From positions 17,098 through 81,097 of the forward strand of contig NZ_MRDL01000066.1 in assembly GCF_002008365.1 (NCBI RefSeq): DNA of 64,000 bases, read 5' to 3'. Below the pieces are notes generated by a model, which saw only the letters and a program-made list of their open reading frames with translations, ran no database searches and was not told where the DNA came from. Positions within the stretch are counted from its first letter, which is position 1. Each line of letters begins with the position of its first letter. This document shows positions 8,154-16,346 of the stretch, piece after piece. This DNA comes from Rhizobium leguminosarum bv. viciae USDA 2370 (lineage in GTDB: Bacteria; Pseudomonadota; Alphaproteobacteria; Rhizobiales; Rhizobiaceae). The position numbers and the translations under genes were made by a program.

Positions 8154-8224
8154 TTCTACCTCCTGTTGGGGTCCGAAGCCCGTTGGCCTCGCGAGGTATG
8201 ATGCGCCGTCCAAAATTTCTGGCG

Positions 8225-8238
8225 TTGCGCTTGGTCAA
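8225..8238. promoter_or_regulatory. Degenerate FixK-type box for the second BON gene
   Basis: TTGCGCTTGGTCAA fits the looser FixK2 consensus TTG[AC]-N6-[TG]CAA. It is 71 bases before the BON start at 8153 on the minus strand. Confidence 0.5.
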
Positions 8239-8301
8239 TTGAACCTGGCGACGGCCTGCATTTCCCCAAAATTGCCCGTCAGGCGAGCCGCGAACACGTC
8301 T

Positions 8302-8315
8302 TTGACCTTCGTCAA
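8302..8315. promoter_or_regulatory. FixK/FNR-type box for the RNase-ackA-phosphoketolase operon
   Basis: TTGAC-CTTC-GTCAA has perfectly complementary half-sites and ends 52 bases before the ATG at 8368. This is the likely control point for the four-gene operon running to 13904. Confidence 0.72.
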
Positions 8316-8367
8316 CGTGCGATCGTCCGGGGTGCCTTAAAGTGCCTGACAACACATAGGAGTTGTC

Positions 8368-10002
8368 ATGGCCAATCCGATCCTTCACTTCCACGGCGCC
8401 GCGGGGTCGGTGACCGGATCGTGCTTCCTGCTGGAGACGGCCGGGGCGCGCATTCTCGTTGATTGCGGGATGTTTCAAGGATCCAAATCGGAAAAGGAGC
8501 TGAACTACAAGCTGCTCCCATTCGATCCAGCAAAAGTCGACGCAGTGCTGCTCACACATGCGCACATCGACCACTCGGGCCTGCTTCCGAAGCTCGCGAA
8601 GGCGGGATACGGTGGGCCAATCTTTGCATCGGCAGCAACGATCGACCTTTGCACGATCATGCTGCAGGATTCGGGTCACATCCAGGAGTCGGAGGTCCGG
8701 CAGCTTAATCGAAGGAACAGCAGAAGGGCGCGAGAGACGGTGGAGCCCATCTATACCGCCGACGACGCCCGCAACATGCTGCCGCAGTTCATCGCGGTCG
8801 AGTACGGCGAGTGGCGGGAGACCGTTGGCGGCGTAAGGTTCCGTTACTGGAATGCAGGACATCTGATGGGTTCCGCATCGATCGAAGTCGAGACGCCCGG
8901 CGCAGACGGGGCGACGAGAATTTTGTTCTCCGGCGACGTCGGCGCGAGCAACAAACTGTTCGAAAATCTCCCTCGGGCGCCTTCCGGGGTCGATTACCTC
9001 ATCTGCGAAAGCACATACGGAGACCGCGAAAGGGAAGAGTACGCTCTGAAGGATCGACGGGACCGGCTGCGCGAAGTGGTGGCGAGCTCGAACAGCCCCG
9101 GCGGGGTTCTTCTGATTCCTTCCTTCGCCGTCGAGAGAACGCAGGAAGTGCTGACCGATCTCGTCGCCCTCATGGACGAAGGACAGGTGCCCCGGTGCCC
9201 GATCATGATAGACTCGCCGCTCGCATCGCGTGCGACCGAGGCATTCAAGAAGCATGCGGCCGACCTCGGTCACGGCAAGGCGTTCCTTCGCGCGCTCAAC
9301 GCGCCGAACGTCCGCTTCACCGAGACGGCCGAGCAGTCGAAGGCGCTCGATCTCGTCCGTGGCTTTCACGTCATCATCGCGGCAAGCGGAATGTGCGAGG
9401 CGGGACGGATCCGCCACCGCCTGAAGAACTGGCTCTGGCGGCCGGAGTGCACAGTGCTGTTCGTCGGGTTCCAGGCGGCGGGGACGCTTGGCCGTATCCT
9501 GCAGGAGGGCGCGACCGATATCCGCATCCAGGGCGAGGAGATTCACGTCTGCGCCAGGATGGCCACGCTCGACGCCTACAGCGGACACGCGGATGCAAGC
9601 GAACTGGATGCGTGGGTTGCCGAGCGGGAACCGATCCGGAACGCAGTCTTCCTTGTCCATGGAGAGGAGAGCGCTCGTGAAGCGATGTCCGCGCGTCTTT
9701 CGAAGCAAGTTTCCGCAAAGGTCGTCTGCCCGTTGCTGGACGACGCCTACGAGCTTTCACCGGCGGGTGCACGCCTCATCGAAGACACGACGCCCGCACG
9801 TATCAAGCCGGTCGTGCCCGGCAAGCCCGACTGGAACAACGACTATCAGCGGTTCGTTCTGGACCTGTCCGATCGTCTGAAATCCGTCGCCGACGAGAAG
9901 GGCCGTGCGGTCGTGCTGCGCAGGCTTCGACGCGCACTGGACCCGGACGATGTTTCGGCGGCCGAAGGGAGGAGAGACGGCAATGTTAATCATGGATCGT
10001 GA
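8368..10002 (+). CDS. Metallo-beta-lactamase/beta-CASP ribonuclease-like protein
   Basis: 544 residues of the CPSF/beta-CASP type found in RNA-processing nucleases. Visible motifs: THAHIDHSG (63-71, metal motif 2), the NAGHLMGS histidine, the FSGDVG aspartate, the beta-CASP section with PSFAVERTQEVL and SGMCEAGRIRHRL, and the closing SGHAD histidine motif. The last 60 residues (after about 480) are an extra tail. Such proteins bind two zinc ions and cut RNA; the substrate here is unknown. It is the first gene of an operon with a 117-aa unknown, acetate kinase and phosphoketolase, and overlaps the next gene by 20 bases. The upstream FixK-type box suggests low-oxygen expression. RNase activity is inferred from the family. 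Confidence 0.9.
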   Translation: MANPILHFHGAAGSVTGSCFLLETAGARILVDCGMFQGSKSEKELNYKLLPFDPAKVDAVLLTHAHIDHSGLLPKLAKAGYGGPIFASAATIDLCTIMLQDSGHIQESEVRQLNRRNSRRARETVEPIYTADDARNMLPQFIAVEYGEWRETVGGVRFRYWNAGHLMGSASIEVETPGADGATRILFSGDVGASNKLFENLPRAPSGVDYLICESTYGDREREEYALKDRRDRLREVVASSNSPGGVLLIPSFAVERTQEVLTDLVALMDEGQVPRCPIMIDSPLASRATEAFKKHAADLGHGKAFLRALNAPNVRFTETAEQSKALDLVRGFHVIIAASGMCEAGRIRHRLKNWLWRPECTVLFVGFQAAGTLGRILQEGATDIRIQGEEIHVCARMATLDAYSGHADASELDAWVAEREPIRNAVFLVHGEESAREAMSARLSKQVSAKVVCPLLDDAYELSPAGARLIEDTTPARIKPVVPGKPDWNNDYQRFVLDLSDRLKSVADEKGRAVVLRRLRRALDPDDVSAAEGRRDGNVNHGS

Positions 10003-10336
10003 CTGCAAGCGCGGCGGAGAACGCTTCGCGATACCGACCCAGGGTGAGGTGCAAGGCAAGCTTACCGTCCTGGAGGTCGTCGCTATAACCTGCCTGAGGG
10101 AGGTTCTCGCTTCGAAGAATGCCTTTGCGGTCGCTGCGTTAAAGAAGAAGGTCTTGCGGGCCATGAAGGAGCAGTGCGCGCCGTTCGGTCTGTCGTCGGA
10201 AGACGAGACGTCCGTCCTCGAGTACGCATGCGAGTTCTTCGAAGAGGCAAGCAAGGAGGCAGCCAGGCAGGCTGCAACGAAGGTGGCTGCGAAGTCTGCT
10301 GGGACGGCACGCTCCAGGGCTTCGGGCCATGGATAG
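9983..10336 (+). CDS. Hypothetical 117-residue protein in the acetate kinase operon
   Basis: Not recognised. The start at 9983 is preferred for the GGGAGGAGAG ribosome site upstream; it lies inside the end of the RNase gene. The protein looks helical and soluble: LTVLEVVAITCLREVLASKN, then a basic helix AALKKKVLRAMKEQCAP, then an acidic helix TSVLEYACEFFEEASKEAAR, and a Lys/Ala/Ser-rich tail. It overlaps the acetate kinase start by eight bases, so translation of the two is likely coupled. Its fixed place between an RNA nuclease and a fermentation enzyme suggests an accessory or regulatory partner, but nothing in the sequence proves it. Confidence 0.7.
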   Translation: MLIMDRDCKRGGERFAIPTQGEVQGKLTVLEVVAITCLREVLASKNAFAVAALKKKVLRAMKEQCAPFGLSSEDETSVLEYACEFFEEASKEAARQAATKVAAKSAGTARSRASGHG

Positions 10337-11501
10337 GGTTGCCGTCACTTTCAACGCCGGGTCCTCCAGCCTCAAGGTCGGCGTCTTCAGGCTGAAGGAC
10401 GGTCGGGCACTCCGGCTGGGAGGCGGTATTGCCACGCTCGGGGACCAGCCAAGGTTCACCTTCCGATTTTCTGACGGGGACGAGGCTGTCGATCTTCCAT
10501 CCAGTACAGAGATCGACGCGCGGCTGGTATTGCAGGTCGTCGATTGCATTGTCCGCAGAGGATTCGACCCCGTGGTGGCCGGCCATCGCATCGTCCACGG
10601 CGGACAGGTCTTCGATGGCCCCGTTCTTCTGGAGCCAGACGTCGTCCTCAGAATGGAACACCTGACGCATCTCGCGCCGGTGCACCTCCCTCCGGCGCTT
10701 GCGATCGTTCGCGCCGTCCGGAGTGCATATCCGGACATACCGCAGACTGCGTCGTTCGATACCGCATTCCATTCGTCGCAGAGCAGTCTTGCCGCGCGGC
10801 TCGCCATTCCCAGAGAGCTGCACGACGCCGGGATCCGCAGATACGGCTTCCACGGACTTTCCTATAAGTACGTCTCCGGCGAGCTCAGGAAACACGATCC
10901 AGACCTGGCCGCCGGCCGTATCATCTGCGCGCATCTTGGAAGCGGCGCGAGCCTTTGCGGAATGGTCGACGGCGTGAGCATAGACACCAGCATGGGCTTC
11001 TCCCCGCTGGGCGGAGTTCCGATGTCGACCCGGCCGGGGTCGCTCGATCCCGGCGCTGTCGTCCACCTTCTGCGCAACAATTTCCACGACGCAGACAGCC
11101 TCGAGGATTTCCTCTACCACCGTTGCGGGCTACTCGGCGTCTCCGGGAAAAGCGGTGACGTCCGGGTCCTGCTGGAGGACTTCCATCCGGCGTCCAGGGA
11201 AGCCCTCGACCTCTTCTGCTTCAGGATCGCCGGCGAGATAGGAAGGCTTGCCGTCTCTCTACGCGGGGTGGACGCCGTCGTCTTCACCGCCGGCGTCGGC
11301 GAGCATCAACCGGAAATACGCAGTGGCGTCGCCCACCATCTGGGCTGGCTGGGTCTCTCGTTGAGCGAGCTCGCGAACAAGATGAACGCGACCGTGATCA
11401 GCGCGAGGGAAAGCGAAATCGTCGCCTTCGTCATTCCGGCCGACGAGGAACAGGTGATCGCCGAAGAAGCAATCGAAGTCATCAGCCGCCACAGGCTTTA
11501 A
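10329..11501 (+). CDS. ackA: Acetate kinase
   Basis: 390 residues, normal length for AckA, which converts acetyl phosphate and ADP to acetate and ATP. The ASKHA fold motifs are clear: FNAGSSSLKVGVF at the N-terminus, GHRIVHGG, AHLGSGASLCG, DTSMGFSPLGGVPMSTRPG (active-site loop), and FTAGVGEHQPEIR near the C-terminus. Phosphoketolase is encoded ten bases downstream and makes acetyl phosphate, so the pair forms a short route from pentose phosphate to acetate with substrate-level ATP. No phosphotransacetylase gene is present nearby. The operon is probably controlled by the FixK-type box at 8302. Confidence 0.96.
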   Translation: MDRVAVTFNAGSSSLKVGVFRLKDGRALRLGGGIATLGDQPRFTFRFSDGDEAVDLPSSTEIDARLVLQVVDCIVRRGFDPVVAGHRIVHGGQVFDGPVLLEPDVVLRMEHLTHLAPVHLPPALAIVRAVRSAYPDIPQTASFDTAFHSSQSSLAARLAIPRELHDAGIRRYGFHGLSYKYVSGELRKHDPDLAAGRIICAHLGSGASLCGMVDGVSIDTSMGFSPLGGVPMSTRPGSLDPGAVVHLLRNNFHDADSLEDFLYHRCGLLGVSGKSGDVRVLLEDFHPASREALDLFCFRIAGEIGRLAVSLRGVDAVVFTAGVGEHQPEIRSGVAHHLGWLGLSLSELANKMNATVISARESEIVAFVIPADEEQVIAEEAIEVISRHRL

Positions 11502-11510
11502 GGATCGAAC

Positions 11511-13904
11511 ATGTCTGAACATAGCAGCCCACCGCCGACCGAGCGCGAACTCGAACTCATCGACCGCTACTGGCGGGCCGCCAACTATCTGTCCATCGGC
11601 CAGATCTACCTCATGGACAATCCGCTTCTGCGTGAGCCGCTTCGGCCGGAACATATCAAGCCCCGCCTTCTCGGACATTGGGGAACGACGCCCGGCCTCA
11701 ACTTCATCTACGCCCATCTCAACCGCATCATCAAGGCTCGTGGCGGACACGTCCTTTACGTGTGCGGGCCTGGCCACGGGGGGCCGGGAATGGTCGCGAA
11801 CACCTATCTTGAGGGGACATACAGCGAGGTCTATCCCGACATCTCGCAGGATGCCGATGGCATGCGCAAGCTGTTCAGACAGTTTTCCTTTCCGGGAGGC
11901 ATACCCAGCCACGTGGCCCCGGAGACCCCCGGTTCGATCCACGAAGGCGGCGAACTCGGATATGCGCTGGTCCACGCCTTCGGCGCCGCGTTCGACAATC
12001 CGGACCTCGTTGTAGCCTGCGTGGTCGGCGACGGTGAGGCTGAGACTGGCCCGCTTGCGGCGGCCTGGCATTCGACGAAGTTTCTCAATCCTGCTCGCGA
12101 CGGCGCTGTGCTGCCGATCCTGCATCTCAACGGCTACAAGATCGCCAATCCGACGATCCTGTCGAGGACAAGCGACGAGGATCTCCGCAGCCTGTTCGTA
12201 GGATTTGGCTATGAGCCGATCTTCGTCGAGGGCCACGAGCCGGCGGACATGCATCGGCAGATGGCGGCCGCCTTCGACAGGGCCTTCGACATCATCGAAT
12301 CCTTGCAGGCGTCGGCGAGGAACGGGTCGCCCGCGGCCGGCGTGCCGCGGTGGCCGATGATCGTGCTTCGCAGCCCCAAGGGGTGGACCGGGCCGAAGGA
12401 GGTTGACGGCAAGAAGGTGGAGGGATTCTGGCGCGCCCATCAGGTGCCTGTCGCCAATTGCCGCGGGGATGCCGGCCACCGAAAGATCCTCGAAGACTGG
12501 ATGCGTAGCTATGATCCCGACGACCTGTTCGAAACGGACGGGCGGCTCAAGGACGAGTTGCGGGCCACGGCGCCGACCGGTGAGAAGCGCATGGGAGCGA
12601 CGCCCTACGCAAACGGTGGACGGATGCGGCGGGAGCTGCAGTTACCGGACATTCGCGACCACGCGGTTGCGATTGACGTTCGTGGCGCTTCCCAGGTCCA
12701 GTCGACAGAGATTTTAGGACGGTATCTGCGGGACGTCATGCGGCTCAATGCCGAGGCCAAAAACTTCCGGATCTTCGGGCCGGACGAGACCGAGTCGAAC
12801 CGGCTGGGTGCCGTCTTTGAGCAGACTGACCGCGTCTGGATGCAAGAAATTGAAGACTACGATGTCCATCTCGGCAGAGATGGACGGGTTATGGAGGTTC
12901 TCAGCGAGCATCTCTGCCAGGGCTGGCTGGAAGGATATCTTCTGACTGGCCGCCACGGGCTTTTCTCCTGCTACGAAGCCTTTATCCACATCATCGACTC
13001 GATGTTCAACCAGCACGCCAAGTGGCTCAAGGTGTCTCGGGGACTGGAATGGCGCGAGCCGGTGTCGTCGCTGAACTACCTCCTGACGTCGCATGTCTGG
13101 CGACAGGACCACAACGGTTTCTCGCATCAGGACCCCGGCTTCGTCGACCTAGTCGCCAACAAGAAGGCAGACGTAGTCCGCATCTATCTGCCGCCAGACG
13201 CCAATACGCTCCTGTGGGTCGGCGATCACTGCCTGAAGACTTACGACCGCGTTAACGTGATCGTTGCCGGCAAGCAGCCGGAGTCCCAGTACCTCACGAT
13301 CGACGAGGCGGTGAAGCATTGCGAGGAGGGCATTGGCGTCTGGGACTGGGCTAGCTTCGAGTACGATACGATCGCGCCCGACGTCGTGATGGCATGTGCG
13401 GGCGACGTGCCGACCATGGAGACGCTCGCGGCCGTCATGCTGCTGCACGAGGCGATACCAGATCTCAAGATCAGGACGGTCAACGTCGTCGATCTGCTCG
13501 CGCTGCAGGATCCCAAGGAGCATCCCCATGGCCTCGACGATGCACGGTTCGATGGTATCTTTACGAAGGACAGGCCGGTCATCTTCGCCTACCACGGCTA
13601 TCCCTATCTCATCCACCGGTTGACGTACCGGCGAACCAATCACGGCAACATCCACGTGCGCGGGTTCGTGGAGGAGGGAACGACGACGACGCCGTTCGAT
13701 ATGACCGTATTGAACGAGCTGGACAGGTATCATCTCGCTCTCGAGGCGATCGCGCGAGTGCCCGATCTCGCCGAAAAGGTGCCAGATGTGATGGCAGACC
13801 TGCATGCAAAGCTCGACGAACACCGGGCGTTCGTGCGGGAGCGGGGAGAAGACATGCCGGAAATCCAGAATTGGCGCTGGGCACGCTCCTCCTCGCGCGA
13901 CTGA
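11511..13904 (+). CDS. xfp: Phosphoketolase
   Basis: 797 residues, typical of bacterial phosphoketolases, thiamine-diphosphate enzymes that split xylulose 5-phosphate (and often fructose 6-phosphate) with phosphate into acetyl phosphate plus glyceraldehyde 3-phosphate (or erythrose 4-phosphate). Conserved blocks include GHWGTTPGLNFIYAHLNR, CGPGHGGPG, EGGELGYALVHAFGAAFDNP, the ThDP-binding GDGEAETGPLAAAWHSTKF, and HGYPYLIHRLTYRR near the end. The start is nine bases after ackA with an AAGGA site. Substrate preference cannot be told from the sequence. Together with AckA it gives oxygen-independent ATP and bypasses decarboxylation steps, which suits the FixK context. Confidence 0.96.
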   Translation: MSEHSSPPPTERELELIDRYWRAANYLSIGQIYLMDNPLLREPLRPEHIKPRLLGHWGTTPGLNFIYAHLNRIIKARGGHVLYVCGPGHGGPGMVANTYLEGTYSEVYPDISQDADGMRKLFRQFSFPGGIPSHVAPETPGSIHEGGELGYALVHAFGAAFDNPDLVVACVVGDGEAETGPLAAAWHSTKFLNPARDGAVLPILHLNGYKIANPTILSRTSDEDLRSLFVGFGYEPIFVEGHEPADMHRQMAAAFDRAFDIIESLQASARNGSPAAGVPRWPMIVLRSPKGWTGPKEVDGKKVEGFWRAHQVPVANCRGDAGHRKILEDWMRSYDPDDLFETDGRLKDELRATAPTGEKRMGATPYANGGRMRRELQLPDIRDHAVAIDVRGASQVQSTEILGRYLRDVMRLNAEAKNFRIFGPDETESNRLGAVFEQTDRVWMQEIEDYDVHLGRDGRVMEVLSEHLCQGWLEGYLLTGRHGLFSCYEAFIHIIDSMFNQHAKWLKVSRGLEWREPVSSLNYLLTSHVWRQDHNGFSHQDPGFVDLVANKKADVVRIYLPPDANTLLWVGDHCLKTYDRVNVIVAGKQPESQYLTIDEAVKHCEEGIGVWDWASFEYDTIAPDVVMACAGDVPTMETLAAVMLLHEAIPDLKIRTVNVVDLLALQDPKEHPHGLDDARFDGIFTKDRPVIFAYHGYPYLIHRLTYRRTNHGNIHVRGFVEEGTTTTPFDMTVLNELDRYHLALEAIARVPDLAEKVPDVMADLHAKLDEHRAFVRERGEDMPEIQNWRWARSSSRD

Positions 13905-14215
13905 TGACCGGAATTAGCTAGCAACTGCCACCAGCTATACTCCCACAGCCACGTCAGCACGTAGGAGAGAGGTTTCGAGTGCGAGGTGGCAACCTCGCCG
14001 TCGATGTGCCGCGCGAGGACGAAACCGAACCATAACGTCTTGATCCTGCAAAAGGTTGCAATGCCGGCGAGCCTGATGCCGCACTTCGTCGGCAGGCTCC
14101 GGAGACGACGACGCGCGAAGACGGCCTCCCGCGGCTTCGTGTCAGGCTTGATCCACGTCAATGCGCTCAACGTGTGTTGGCTCCGTAATTGTTTAATCAA
14201 CAAGGAGACAGCGCG
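13905..14215. other. Intergenic region carrying a promoter
   Basis: A 311-base gap between phosphoketolase and the CBS-BON gene. Apart from the FixK-type box at 14148-14161, I see no gene or terminator with confidence. Confidence 0.5.
14148..14161. promoter_or_regulatory. FixK/FNR-type box upstream of the CBS-BON gene
   Basis: TTGATCCACGTCAA fits TTGA-N6-TCAA and ends 54 bases before the start at 14216, the same spacing seen for other genes of this island. Confidence 0.7.
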
Positions 14216-14881
14216 ATGCTTGCTAGAGACATCATGACGACCCCCGTGACGACGCTCGACGAGGGACACAACGTCAGGGAAGCCGTCGAGATCGTCAACG
14301 CCAGCAAGATCGGCGCGGTGCCCGTCGTCGATGGCGAAGGGCGGCTCACGGGCATCGTTACCGAGGGGGACCTGCTGCGCCGGGTGGCGTCTTCTTGGGC
14401 GAGACGGGCGGTACCGCATACGCGCGACCGCGAAGATGCACTGGCGGACTATGTGAAGGCCCGAAGCTGGCGCGTCAAGGACGTGATGTCGACGCCTGTC
14501 GTCAGCGCCGCCCCGACCGCCACCGCGAGCCAGCTCGCAGAACTCCTGCAGGCCCACGACATCAAACACCTGCCCGTCGTCGAGAACGGCAGCCTCGCCG
14601 GAATAATCAGCCGTCGCGACTTGATGCGGGCGCTTCTCGATGTTCCACGGCAGTGCACCGCTTCCGGCGACGAGGCCCTAGGGACCGCCGTTCGTAGCCG
14701 CCTGGAAGCCGAGCTCGAAATTACGCCCCCCATGGTCAATGCCACCGTCTCCAACGGGGTAGTCACCCTGAGGGGGGAGGTCGAGACGGAGCTGGAACGC
14801 TCAGCGGCCAGGGTGGCGGCGGAAAGCGTCCGCGGCGTCGGCGGCGTGGTGAACAAGATCACCCTGGCTTCCGCATGGTGA
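14216..14881 (+). CDS. CBS-pair plus BON domain protein
   Basis: 221 residues. Two CBS motifs (about 1-60 and 82-142: MLARDIMTTPVTTLDEG and VKDVMSTPVVSAAPT) form a Bateman module, which usually binds adenine nucleotides. A single BON domain follows (about 152-220, with GVVTLRGEVETELE). CBS-BON proteins are common in rhizobial stress and microaerobic gene sets; the module may sense AMP/ATP balance, though no target is known. The start is supported by AAGGAGA eight bases upstream. A FixK-type box lies 54 bases before the gene. The BON domain resembles those of the two triple-BON proteins in this island. Confidence 0.9.
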   Translation: MLARDIMTTPVTTLDEGHNVREAVEIVNASKIGAVPVVDGEGRLTGIVTEGDLLRRVASSWARRAVPHTRDREDALADYVKARSWRVKDVMSTPVVSAAPTATASQLAELLQAHDIKHLPVVENGSLAGIISRRDLMRALLDVPRQCTASGDEALGTAVRSRLEAELEITPPMVNATVSNGVVTLRGEVETELERSAARVAAESVRGVGGVVNKITLASAW

Positions 14882-14920
14882 GCCCCCTCAAACGATGAAA
14901 TCGTCCCTGGAGTTTCCGTC

Positions 14921-15073
14921 ATGATTGTCAGGGTCATCGCAGACGCCATCATGTCGAGGCTTCTCCTCGTCATCCTGATCCTCATGGTCGGGACGGTCGT
15001 GGGCGTCCTGCTGGTGAAACCATCCGACGACTCTCGAAGCGGGCGCGTCGAGCGCTCTCTTTCTGACCCGTGA
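14921..15073 (+). CDS. Hypothetical 50-residue single-span membrane protein
   Basis: A small open frame encoding 50 residues with one strong hydrophobic segment (about 12-33, LLLVILILMVGTVVGVLLV) and a polar, charged C-terminus. It starts 40 bases after the CBS-BON gene and ends eight bases before the next gene start, so it could be co-transcribed with both. The ribosome site is weak (GGAG about 11 bases upstream). It has no recognised family; the tight packing and membrane segment are the only support. Confidence 0.45.
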   Translation: MIVRVIADAIMSRLLLVILILMVGTVVGVLLVKPSDDSRSGRVERSLSDP

Positions 15074-16029
15074 GTGCGCAATGAACATTTGGCGCTCCAG
15101 GACTGAATTGCTTGGCCGCTTCTCGCAAAGGACCGGAAGTGCGACGGATTCGATGGCCTCCGACCTGTTCGGTTTCATCTGGCTGATGGGAAGGCGTCAT
15201 CAGGCTTTGATCGCCGGGCTGTCCATGGTTCTGTTTGCTATAGGCGCGGCGCCTCTCGAACTCCAGCGTCGGATCATCAACGAGGCGACCCAGCAAGCTT
15301 CGTACGGGTCGCTTCTCTTTCTCGTTTCGCTCTATCTCGCGGTGGCAGTGGTGGAGGGCGCCATTAAATTCACCCTCAATCTCTACAGAAGCTGGGTGGG
15401 CGAGAGGGGCACGCTCTGGCTGCGGGCGCGTGTTCTGCATCAGGCCGAGACGCCGCCATCAGAATCCATGCTCGAGGGTGTCGAGCTGTCGATTGTTCTT
15501 GCGGAAGCCGAGCCGGTCGGCGGTTTCGTTGGAACCAGCATCTCCGAGCCGCTGCTGCAGGTCGGCATCCTTGTCACCGTCTGCAGCTACCTGATCTATC
15601 TCCAGCCGCTGATGATGCTGGCCGTCGCAGCGACCTTTGCCCCGCAGATTGCCTTCGTCCCGATGATGCAGGCCGCGATCAACCGCCGGGTCGAGGCGAA
15701 GGTCGCCATCATGCGCGACGTCAGCGAAGGCATGGTGCATGCGATCGAAGGTGGCCAGGGAGAGAATCCTCAAACTTCGCGCATCGGAGCGATCTTCTCC
15801 GCCAACATGGGGATCTACCGCTACAAGTACGCCATGAACTTTCTCATGAATCTCATGGCGCAATTGGGCTACGTTGGCATTTTCGTCCTGGGGGGATACT
15901 ACGTTGTCACCGGCAAGACCGAGATGGGTACCGTGGTCGCATTTGTCTCGGGTCTGGCGAAGATCGTCGACCCTTGGGGGGCGATCGTGGACTGGTATCG
16001 TAACCTCGTTGCTTCCTCGAAGGAAGTGT

Positions 16030-16146
16030 TCCGGCTCCATCGACATCCGCGATGGCGAACACGAAATTCATCATGTGACTACGCGTCGCGTCGCCGCGCA
16101 TTCCGCCCATCATGCCGGCTCGCCCCATCATCGCACCTGCCGTCAT
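16030..16146 (-). pseudogene. EF-hand protein gene fragment
   Basis: On the minus strand the sequence reads MMGRAGMMGGMRGDA then SHMMNFVFAIADVDGAG, which parallels the intact EF-hand protein at 19926-20309 (MMGP-MRGHMVKIMFAIADSDGDG). The similarity stops abruptly after the first half of the EF-hand loop at about 16030, where the ABC membrane gene begins. It is a recombination remnant lacking a signal peptide and the second EF-hand. Confidence 0.65.
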
Positions 16147-16233
16147 CTCCGATAAACCTCGACTGTAAATTCTGGTCCTCGGCCGGGGCCGTCTCCGCGA
16201 AGGCCATAATCATGGTGCCGGCTGAAAAAAAGT

Positions 16234-16250
16234 GTGGCAACAGTTGCCAC
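16234..16250. repeat. 17-bp perfect palindrome upstream of the cyclase gene
   Basis: GTGGCAAC-A-GTTGCCAC is a perfect inverted repeat with one central base, about 97 bases before the cyclase start. Its length and symmetry suit a dimeric regulator, though a weak hairpin is also possible; no T-tract follows. Confidence 0.5.
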
Positions 16251-16346
16251 GCGTGGCGTCTACAATGAGGCCCAGGGCGATATCAATCGCGTTGCATCCT
16301 TCGGTTTTCGAGCTCCGCAAAATTCAAAAAGCGCTGCAAATATGAT

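Larger units (their letters stand above)
15081..16268 (+). pseudogene. ABC-transporter membrane-domain protein with replaced C-terminus
   Basis: The open frame encodes 395 residues. Residues 1 to about 317 look like an exporter-type ABC membrane domain without an ATPase: several hydrophobic segments (about 36-55, 72-95, 150-172, 175-195, 262-282) and phrases such as GAAPLELQRRIINEAT and AQLGYVGIFVLGGYYVVTG. From about base 16030 the sequence becomes the reverse complement of an EF-hand gene fragment, so the last ~78 residues (HPRWRTRNSSCDYASRRR onward) are out-of-frame antisense read-through. The native end has therefore been lost and replaced. The true start could also be the Met at 15144. 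Whether the shortened membrane domain still works is unknown; no partner ATPase gene is nearby. Confidence 0.7.

Noticed and set aside
7411..9708. A 765-residue open frame on the minus strand
   Set aside because: It lies antisense to the well-supported BON and RNase genes, has Arg-rich low-complexity composition typical of GC-rich shadow frames, and no recognisable domain.
13986..14237. Short frames between phosphoketolase and the CBS-BON gene
   Set aside because: No domain and they run over the CBS-BON promoter and start; treated as non-coding.
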